From: an uncultured Christensenella sp.
GTDB taxonomy: Bacteria; Bacillota; Clostridia; Christensenellales; UBA3700
Assembly (NCBI GenBank): GCA_910579785.1
Contig: CAJTVJ010000011.1
Span: 1 to 52,104, forward strand
Reading direction: 5' to 3'
DNA length: 52,104 nt
Below, piece after piece: positions 1 through 6,736 of this stretch. The notes below the pieces were generated by a model. The model worked only from the letters and a program-made list of their open reading frames with translations, had not been told where the DNA came from and searched no databases. Numbering within the stretch: the stretch's first letter is position 1; every line of letters begins with the position of its first letter. A program made the position numbers and the translations under genes.

Positions 1-424
1 CCCGACTGTATGCTTAGCAATCACTTTGCTTTGCTAAGTGATTGTGTATTTTAAAGTCGCGGTGAACGCCCAAGTCACCTCGACCAACGTGGAGAGGTCT
101 CAACGAATTAAAAAAAGCGGACTAGATTTCTCCACTACGGTCGAAATGACTTGACTTATATAAAAGTCAAGATTACTAAGGATATGAAACTTTGGGAGAG
201 CAATCAAAGTTTGGTGCATTGAATACAATATGTGGTTACCTCGACCATCGCGGAGAGGTCTCAACGAGTTGCAAAATAAGCCGATAAGATATCTCGACTA
301 CGCTTGATATGACAAAAATACGATTGATGTGACCTCATACAGTCACAGTGAGCGCCCATAACGCTCACATATAATTGATAAAAATAATAATATAATAAAT
401 ATAGGAAGCAAAAGACGATAAGTA
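1..424. repeat. Repeat-rich spacer, modules A and B
   Basis: No convincing gene here. A 9-bp perfect hairpin (CAATCACTT at 18-26 with AAGTGATTG at 36-44) may be the end of an upstream gene's terminator, although its T-run is poor. The rest is repeat modules shared with other spacers. Module A (GTCACCTCGACC...GGAGAGGTCTC) is at about 73-110 and 234-270. Module B (AGATTTCTCC...GGTCGAAATGAC) is at about 124-150, and its ATATC/GATAT version is at 287-313. A GGATATGAAACTTTGGGAG segment lies between them at about 180-200. Confidence 0.7.
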
Positions 425-1297
425 ATGTTTGGATACGTCATACCTGACAAACTCAATATGTTTATGAAAGACTACTATGGATATAGGGGGTTTTATTGCG
501 GTTTGTGCAAGAGTATCGGCAGGCGCTGCGGACAGCTTATGCGGATAAATACGACGTACGACATGACCTTTCTCAACGTCTTGGCGCACGCGGTATTGGA
601 CGTCGAGTTGCCTATGAAAATGGAGACGTGTATACTCAATGCCGTTCAAAAAAAACTTGTCGCACAAGACGACGAGATAACTCAAAAGGTAGTGGATATA
701 AGCACTATACTTGCGCATTATAAGTGCGTCGACGATTTTAAAGACGAAAAGTCGCTGTCAAAAAAAATGGCGGATGCGATGGTGATAAGACGCCATTACA
801 AAAAAGCAAAAAAGCGTTATCCCGATCTTGACGAATTTATCAATCAAAGATATGCCGATCTTGCCAAGCTAGAAAAAGAAAAGTGTTCAAGTCCCGACAG
901 AGTTGCCCATCCCTTTGCAGAGATAATGACAAAGATAGGAGAAGTTGTCTTTGGGGATAAATACGACGAGCCTGTCAAAGATATGATGTACAACATGGGC
1001 AAATGGGTATACATATGCGATGCGGTGGACGACGTGGACGACGATTTCAAAAAGAAAGGGTACAACGTATTTTTGCAAAATTATCAATATACTGACAGAG
1101 CTGCTTTTTTGAAAGACAATCAAGAAGTCCTAAAATTCATACTTATGAGCGCGTACAACGCGATTTTAGGCGATTTTGATAAAATTCAGGTAAAAAAGTA
1201 CGAGGGCATATTGACAAATATAATTTGGTATGGTATGTTAAATAACACCGAGGATTTGCTGAGGAGATGTGAAAAATGCAAGAAAATTCGTATTTGA
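425..1297 (+). CDS. DUF5685 family protein
   Basis: A 290-residue soluble protein matching my memory of the DUF5685 family of Clostridia: an N-terminal MFGYV start, a CGLC motif at 25-28 and a conserved late Asp-rich segment. Its function is not established. I see two DDxxD-type motifs about 100 residues apart, DDFKD at 103-107 and DDVDD at 202-206, the second followed by KGYN. This resembles the paired metal-binding motifs of all-alpha isoprenoid synthases, but that is inference. The gene has no good Shine-Dalgarno close to the ATG (an AGGAAG lies about 18 nt upstream). Its 3' end overlaps the next gene by 22 nt, so the two are almost certainly co-transcribed and possibly translationally coupled. 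Confidence 0.75.
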   Translation: MFGYVIPDKLNMFMKDYYGYRGFYCGLCKSIGRRCGQLMRINTTYDMTFLNVLAHAVLDVELPMKMETCILNAVQKKLVAQDDEITQKVVDISTILAHYKCVDDFKDEKSLSKKMADAMVIRRHYKKAKKRYPDLDEFINQRYADLAKLEKEKCSSPDRVAHPFAEIMTKIGEVVFGDKYDEPVKDMMYNMGKWVYICDAVDDVDDDFKKKGYNVFLQNYQYTDRAAFLKDNQEVLKFILMSAYNAILGDFDKIQVKKYEGILTNIIWYGMLNNTEDLLRRCEKCKKIRI

Positions 1298-1878
1298 TTT
1301 TGGGATTAAAGGACAACGCCACCCTGCAAGAGGTGGAAAACGCCTATAAAAATCTCAAACAAAAATATCAAAAACAATGTTTTGAAGAGGGCGAAGACGG
1401 TACTTTTGCCGCAAGAATGCTCTCAAAAATAAAGGTCGCTTATAGCGATTGTATTGAGGATATAAGGAAGAGAGAGTTTATCGGAGACGGGTCTATCTAT
1501 CAAGCGATAGAGAAGCTTATCAAGGACGGCAAGCTCAACGAAGCTCAGGCACTTCTCGACGATACCGAGCCGAGAGGCGGAGAATGGCACTTTATGCAAG
1601 CGCACATCTTCTATAAGCGTAATTGGTTTTTGGAGAGCAAAACTCAACTCGAAATGGCTTTGACTCACGATCCCAACAATACGAGATACCGCAACAATCT
1701 TGATATTCTCAATCGCCAAAACAAAAGTGCAGACGACGAATTGAAGGCGCAACGTCAGGCAACGAGGGCGGGATATTCCGCGCCGCAGGACAGGTCGCCG
1801 TCCGCAATGGGCAACGGACTTTGTTCATATTGCGCTACATGCCTGCTATGTAATGCAATTTGTTATTTCTGTATCTAA
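1276..1878 (+). CDS. J-domain-like protein with TPR-like middle and Cys-rich tail
   Basis: A 200-residue protein. Residues 1-65 follow the J-domain pattern (YLILGL, a helix with AYKNLKQKY, then a late helix), but the diagnostic HPD tripeptide after KY is replaced by QKQ, so stimulation of an Hsp70 is doubtful. Residues about 75-155 are helical and TPR-like (LIKDGKLNEAQALL, then HIFYKRNWFLESKTQLEMAL). The last 20 residues carry six cysteines in CxxCxxC-like spacing and end in CI, suggesting metal binding or membrane association. It starts inside the end of the DUF5685 gene with GGAGATG upstream, and DUF5685 plus a J-like protein is a pairing I associate with Clostridia. A hairpin terminator follows. 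Confidence 0.7.
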   Translation: MQENSYLILGLKDNATLQEVENAYKNLKQKYQKQCFEEGEDGTFAARMLSKIKVAYSDCIEDIRKREFIGDGSIYQAIEKLIKDGKLNEAQALLDDTEPRGGEWHFMQAHIFYKRNWFLESKTQLEMALTHDPNNTRYRNNLDILNRQNKSADDELKAQRQATRAGYSAPQDRSPSAMGNGLCSYCATCLLCNAICYFCI

Positions 1879-1896
1879 AATTACAAATGAATTTTG

Positions 1897-1925
1897 CTCA
1901 CCCTTGATAGGGTGAGTTTTTTATT
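1897..1925 (+). terminator. Rho-independent terminator
   Basis: A 7-bp stem, CTCACCC (1897-1903) with GGGTGAG (1910-1916), is followed by a T-run. It closes the DUF5685/J-like pair. Confidence 0.85.
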
Positions 1926-1959
1926 TACTTTTATCATTTGTCCACTTCGCTTTCTTTTG

Positions 1960-2450
1960 GTCAGAGTGACCAAATATATACCTGCAAGTCTGGGAGATAA
2001 TCGTCATTGACGCTTGTACGAGACGCACAAAGCCCCATCGCTATGCTAGTGCTTTCGCTCATTACTACCGAAACGCAGTGAAATGGAGAATTCTCATCAA
2101 GTTAATAAAAGGATGAGATTTCTCCGCTGCGTTGCACTTCGGTCGGAATGACTTGACTTTGGTATTGGTCATGGTTGTAGGGGATATGAGGCGTTGGGAG
2201 AATGACCAAAGATTGGTGGTCTATAAGCAAAATATGGTCACCTCGCTAGTCGCGGAGAGGTCTCAACGAGTTAGAATTTCAAAAGGATGAGATTTCTCCA
2301 TTTTACTATATTTCAGTCGTAAGGAGCGAAGCGACGGCATAGCGAGCAAGCAGATGCGTCTTGTGCGAGCGTCAATGACGATTTACTCCCAAGCCTGTAA
2401 GCCTTATATCTAGTCACCTCGACCAACGCGGAGAGGTCTCAACGATTTAA
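1960..2450. repeat. Repeat-rich spacer, modules A, B and C
   Basis: No gene seen. Module C (GACGCTTGTACGAGACGCAC... and TCGCTATGC) runs about 2005-2062 and recurs inverted at about 2318-2385. Module B is at about 2118-2155, followed by a GGGGATATGAGGCGTTGGGAG segment. Module A is at about 2236-2272 and 2412-2448. These modules recur at 31.4, 40.3, 41.0, 44.2, 46.0 and 52.0 kb. Confidence 0.75.
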
Positions 2451-2563
2451 AAAATAAAAGGGCGGCAAATCGTCCTTTCTGCTTTCTATTTGTATAAGAT
2501 TAAAAGATTGTTAATAAAAATAGGCTAAATTTTTGGCGCATGATTTTACAGCGACAGAGTTTA

Positions 2564-2592
2564 TTGACTAGATTAAAAAATGATGATATAAT
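2564..2592 (+). promoter_or_regulatory. Promoter giving a leaderless mRNA (release-factor-like operon)
   Basis: TTGACT (2564-2569), 17-nt spacer, TATAAT (2587-2592). The ATG at 2599 is only 6 nt after the -10 box, so transcription should start at the start codon. No Shine-Dalgarno precedes the ATG. Confidence 0.75.
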
Positions 2593-2598
2593 ATCTTT

Positions 2599-3609
2599 AT
2601 GTATTACGGTATTTACGGCGATATAATTGCTGCGACGGAAAACGCGCTTGTCAGCTTGGAAGAGACTAGGGAGCTTTTGGAATATCCCGAAGTGCAGGCT
2701 GATAAGGCATACTATTTAAGCATTTTGTCAAAGTATAATGACCTTAAACTTTTAAATGATAAGCTTGACGGTTTGAAATCTGCGCTTGACGAGGAGAAGG
2801 CGTATGAAGATATGCTTTTAGAGGCAAGTAGCGACGGTGAGCGCGACGTAATATATCAAGAGATTTCCTCTTTGAAAATATTGCAGACAAAGCTTGCCCA
2901 TTGTCTTGCAGATATGCTTGGCTGCAAAAACATTCATGAGCGAGCTTATTGCAGGATGAAACTCAAAGAGCATTCGTCTAAAATCGGTGTTGCTTTATTT
3001 GAGTTGATCAAGGACGATTTATCGTTGAGAGGAGCAAAGATAGCCGAGGAATACAGAGGTATTGCAAAGGGCGGATATACGCAGGAGATTTCTTTTGTCG
3101 CGGAAGGGGCGGACGTGATGGCGCGTCTTATTCCGCTTGTCGGGGCGCACAAAGTCTACGTTGCGCCGTCAAAGAGTGAAGAAATATGTATCGCCGTCAC
3201 GCCTGCGGCAAGTATGCCAAAAGTCGACGAGCGAGATTTGAAGATAGACGTATTTCATTCAAGCGGAGCTGGCGGTCAGCACGTCAATAAGGTGGAGACC
3301 GCAATACGCGTTACGCATTTGCCAACGGGTATAAGCGTGGTTTGTCAAGACGAGAGATCGCAGCTCAAAAATAAAAAACGCGCTTTGGAAAACATCGAGA
3401 AGAAGTTGAGAGAGAGAAGCGAGCAGTCGGAAAAGAGACGTATAGAAGCAGATATATATGCTCAACATTCTCAAAGGAATACGGCGATAAGCTTTGACGG
3501 GGCAAGCAATACGATGAGCGACACGCGGCTCAAAGCATTCTCAAAGGTCGCATTTCCGCTGACGATTCAACAATTTACTCAATACATAAACGGGCTTATG
3601 GCATTATGA
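2599..3609 (+). CDS. Release-factor (RF1/RF2) family protein with degenerate codon-recognition loop
   Basis: A 336-residue class I release-factor homologue. The helical domain 1 is present. The peptidyl-tRNA hydrolysis loop is intact: SSGAGGQHVNKVETAIRVTH, with GGQ at 225-227, followed by the conserved CQDERSQLKNKKRAL. The decoding region is not. Where RF1 has HRVQRVPxTE and then GRIHTS, this protein has HKVYVAPSKSEE (184-195), with PAT replaced by PSK and a shortened loop. The C-terminal NFPQGRVTDHR block of RF1 is also unrecognisable. It therefore probably hydrolyses peptidyl-tRNA on ribosomes without normal stop-codon reading, perhaps as a rescue factor, or reads stops in an altered way. 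It is first in a four-gene operon and overlaps the helicase gene by ATGA. An alternative is a highly divergent but ordinary RF1. Confidence 0.8.
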   Translation: MYYGIYGDIIAATENALVSLEETRELLEYPEVQADKAYYLSILSKYNDLKLLNDKLDGLKSALDEEKAYEDMLLEASSDGERDVIYQEISSLKILQTKLAHCLADMLGCKNIHERAYCRMKLKEHSSKIGVALFELIKDDLSLRGAKIAEEYRGIAKGGYTQEISFVAEGADVMARLIPLVGAHKVYVAPSKSEEICIAVTPAASMPKVDERDLKIDVFHSSGAGGQHVNKVETAIRVTHLPTGISVVCQDERSQLKNKKRALENIEKKLRERSEQSEKRRIEADIYAQHSQRNTAISFDGASNTMSDTRLKAFSKVAFPLTIQQFTQYINGLMAL

Positions 3610-5990
3610 TACAAAAAATTACGGCAGACACAAGAAAGATAGCGTTGTCATCCATCCGATCGGCTTATAAGACGGAAGGATTTGTCACGCTTACGCGAAA
3701 GATAATTGCGATCGACGCATTTATATCTCGCGTTGCGGAAGCTATATTTCGAGAGAATATCGCGCTTTCCGACAGTTGTTTTACCGCGCAGACCGACGAT
3801 AAACTTTTTACGTTATTTTTCCGTCAAAAAGGGAGCGATTCAAGACTTGGCGAGGGGGATATAATATTTTATAAATTCCTATGCGCCGACCCGGCCGAGG
3901 GCGGTACGGACAGAAGACTTGGAGAGTATATAGACAAGCGCGCAAGCGTCGCGATAGTCTTAAAAAAGACTGACGATATTGTCAAAGAAGAGGATTTGAC
4001 AAGGTTGTATCTCGTATCCGGTTCAGACGGTATCGTCAACTTTCCTTATCTCAACGACACTCAGAGAAAAATCGTCGAGACTGAGGACGCCAATATGCTG
4101 GTGCAAGGTATCGCAGGCAGCGGCAAGACCAACGTCTGCGTCGAAAAGATAGTATACTGCGCATGCCGAAATTATCGCGGAGCGGTGTTGTATACGACTT
4201 TCTCCCGCGGACTTTTGAGCGAGACGCGCGAGCGAGTCGATTTGTTTGCAAGAAATATCGACGGCTTCATTGCCGCATATGAGGGCAAAAGAGTAGTATT
4301 TCTCGACAGCAATCATAAAAAGGCTGTGGAAAATAAACTCGGCATTCTCTTTTCCGTAGACGAAGACGGCGAGATAATTTCGTCTTTAAAGCGCATTTCA
4401 GCTTTTTTGAAAGAAAAGGTCGAGTATCTTTTGATTGAGGATATATATGCCAAATTATACGGCAATAAGCGCGTTGCCGGCGAGAGCGTATTCCTCAAAG
4501 AATATTTGGGGGCGGGAAAGAACTATCGCCTATCGGGCGCGTTGGAGAAGATAAAACATATCGCCCCAGAGATTATCTATAATGAGATATACGGAATGAT
4601 ATTCGGCAAGTATGAGCTCGACGCACCGCGCGAAATGATGGGGCGCGAAGAGTACGTGCAAGCAAGGACTGACAGCTTTACGAGACGGGAGTGCGAAGTC
4701 ATATATTCTATTGCCCAAGATTATTTTGAATTTTTGAAAAAGCGCGGCTATACCGACAACAACATTATGAGCCGCGAAATACTAAGCAAGATATGCGCGC
4801 CTCAATATTCCGTCGGCGTGATAGACGAGGTGCAGGACTTTACGCAGGTCAATCTGTGTCTTATGAAAATGCTGTGCAGAAAGTTGTTTTGCGTGGGCGA
4901 CGCGTTGCAGATGATAAATCCGTCGTATTTTAATTTCGGGTATTTAAAGCGTCTGATGTACGGCGACGTCACGGGAGTCAACCAGCTGAGACACAACTAT
5001 CGCAGTACGGAGAGAATAGAAAAGATCGCCGAAAAGCTGGGCGAAATGAACATGCAGAGGTTTGGCACGCACAGCTTTGTTTTGAAGGGCGAGAGCGTTG
5101 CGTCGCCGCTGCCGTCCGCGGCAGTGCTTGTCACCGATAAAAATTTTGTTTACTCTCTCGGCGAAAAGAAATTTGAAAACGTCACAGTCGTAGTAGCTTC
5201 GCAAAAGAGAAAAGAAGAGCTTAGAAAGGCGCTTGGCAAAATAGAGATACTCACCGTAGCCGAGGCGAAGGGCTTGGAGAGAAATACTGTAATTCTCGCC
5301 GACGTGCTGAGCGACAATGCCGATAAGTGGCGATACCTTCACAGTATGTCGCTCAACAGAAAGACAGCCGACGAAAATTCAGTATACAGATATTACTTCA
5401 ATTTGTTTTACGTGGGCATATCGCGCGCAAAGCAGTATTTGTTTGTTGCCGAGTCAAGTCATCCAGAGATGTTTAACGGACTTTTCAGCGAATGCTTTGA
5501 GAAAAAGAGTAAGGATAGCGCGCTTGCCTACTTGAAGGATATCGCAGGAAAGATAGAGATTGACGACGATGAGTTTATAGAGCGTATCGAAAAGTTTTGT
5601 TCGCTTGAACAGTATGAAAACGCAAGAAATACCGCCGACAGGCTGTCGTCGGACGAACTTCGCAGTAAAAAACTCGTTTATATTTACGTACACGAAAACT
5701 ATTTGCGATACGGCAAGATAAGGGACGCGGGCATTGAATATTGGCGTCGGGGTATGGACGTGGAGGCGCGCGAGATGTTTACCAGATCGGGAGACGAGAA
5801 GCTCTTTCCGTTGATGGACGCCTGCGCAAAGGGCGGCGGCGCGCTTGATCCCGATATAGTAAGGTTTTATACGCTGGTCGAGGACAACGACGTGGCAAAG
5901 AAAATAATACTTGACACACTAAGCAGAGATTGCAGTGAAATAGCGGCAAACCTAAAAGCCGCAAACAATAATTTAAAGAGGAAAAAATAA
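3606..5990 (+). CDS. UvrD/Rep-like superfamily 1 helicase
   Basis: A 794-residue SF1 helicase or translocase. Visible motifs are Walker A GIAGSGKT (168-175) preceded by the Q-motif-like LNDTQRKIV, Walker B DEVQD (407-411), motif III GDALQ (431-435), motif IV NYRS (464-467), motif V-like EAKGLE (552-557) and motif VI VGISRA (602-607). About 145 residues before the ATPase core match nothing I know. About 150 residues after it are helical and TPR-like. The gene overlaps the release-factor homologue by 4 nt (ATGA) and the next gene by 1 nt, so it is translationally coupled in this operon. The substrate (DNA or RNA) cannot be told. A standalone repair helicase would not explain the tight linkage to a GGQ protein. 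Confidence 0.85.
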   Translation: MIQKITADTRKIALSSIRSAYKTEGFVTLTRKIIAIDAFISRVAEAIFRENIALSDSCFTAQTDDKLFTLFFRQKGSDSRLGEGDIIFYKFLCADPAEGGTDRRLGEYIDKRASVAIVLKKTDDIVKEEDLTRLYLVSGSDGIVNFPYLNDTQRKIVETEDANMLVQGIAGSGKTNVCVEKIVYCACRNYRGAVLYTTFSRGLLSETRERVDLFARNIDGFIAAYEGKRVVFLDSNHKKAVENKLGILFSVDEDGEIISSLKRISAFLKEKVEYLLIEDIYAKLYGNKRVAGESVFLKEYLGAGKNYRLSGALEKIKHIAPEIIYNEIYGMIFGKYELDAPREMMGREEYVQARTDSFTRRECEVIYSIAQDYFEFLKKRGYTDNNIMSREILSKICAPQYSVGVIDEVQDFTQVNLCLMKMLCRKLFCVGDALQMINPSYFNFGYLKRLMYGDVTGVNQLRHNYRSTERIEKIAEKLGEMNMQRFGTHSFVLKGESVASPLPSAAVLVTDKNFVYSLGEKKFENVTVVVASQKRKEELRKALGKIEILTVAEAKGLERNTVILADVLSDNADKWRYLHSMSLNRKTADENSVYRYYFNLFYVGISRAKQYLFVAESSHPEMFNGLFSECFEKKSKDSALAYLKDIAGKIEIDDDEFIERIEKFCSLEQYENARNTADRLSSDELRSKKLVYIYVHENYLRYGKIRDAGIEYWRRGMDVEAREMFTRSGDEKLFPLMDACAKGGGALDPDIVRFYTLVEDNDVAKKIILDTLSRDCSEIAANLKAANNNLKRKK

Positions 5991-6718
5991 TGAGCGAAAA
6001 AATCAGCGAAAATTCTATCAAAGAACTTATCGACAGCTTTATTGCATACCGCAATTTGATCGCGCCGTTGCAGGATAGCTTGAATTCTGTCAGCAAGTCG
6101 TATGAAGAGATAAGGAACGATTTGGACAACCTTACCAAAAGTTTTTCGGGAAATGCGGCGGCGCAGCTTGAAAAGGTGCATTCTACGATAAACGCGCAGG
6201 CAAAGAGCGGACAGGAACTTGGCAGGAAAATAGAAGAATACGCGTCGTCCAGCGAGAGATACGCGCAGGCGGTCAACGATATGTCGTCGAGATTTTCCGA
6301 CGTGGTCAACAGGATTGACTCGCTTGGCAAGATCGAAAAGAGCGCGCAAAGCCAACTTGCTCAGATAGACAATTTGATTTCGGAAAAGAAATCTTCTTAC
6401 AATCTCAAAGAATTGCAAAGGTCGCTTGACGGTTACAACAAGAACGTGGAGAAGATAAGCGATTTTATCAACAAGGATATTGCGTCCGTCTTAAAACAAA
6501 ACGCGGACAAAATAGAGACTATCCGCAAGGAAAACGAGGATTTGTCGGCGGCGGTCGCTCAGCAGGGCAAGGATATTGCCGTGCTTATCACCGAGTTTTC
6601 GCAGACGTCTGAGCTTTTGAAAAAGTTGGTCGAGGGCAGCAGCGTCAACGAGGAATACCTATTTGACGCGTTTGACAAATGGGCGGCTGACAGAAAGGTA
6701 AAAATAAAGAAGAAATAA
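5990..6718 (+). CDS. Coiled-coil protein of unknown function
   Basis: A 242-residue hydrophilic, Gln/Ser/Glu-rich protein with long heptad-like stretches from about 20 to 215 and a basic tail (ADRKVKIKKK). No signal peptide, membrane segment or catalytic motif is visible. Its ATG shares a base with the helicase stop codon (TAATG) and AGAGGA lies just upstream, so it is coupled to the helicase. It probably serves as a structural or tethering partner in whatever complex this operon encodes; that is inference from context only. Confidence 0.7.
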   Translation: MSEKISENSIKELIDSFIAYRNLIAPLQDSLNSVSKSYEEIRNDLDNLTKSFSGNAAAQLEKVHSTINAQAKSGQELGRKIEEYASSSERYAQAVNDMSSRFSDVVNRIDSLGKIEKSAQSQLAQIDNLISEKKSSYNLKELQRSLDGYNKNVEKISDFINKDIASVLKQNADKIETIRKENEDLSAAVAQQGKDIAVLITEFSQTSELLKKLVEGSSVNEEYLFDAFDKWAADRKVKIKKK

Positions 6719-6736
6719 TATTACTTAGGAAGATAT

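Noticed and set aside
73..2450. A CRISPR array among the repeated spacer sequences
   Set aside because: The repeats are irregularly spaced, occur in both orientations and are scattered genome-wide style with no uniform spacers or cas genes.
2599..3609. Calling the GGQ gene simply prfA
   Set aside because: The stop-codon reading motif and the C-terminal RF1 block are not recognisable, and the neighbourhood is not that of prfA.
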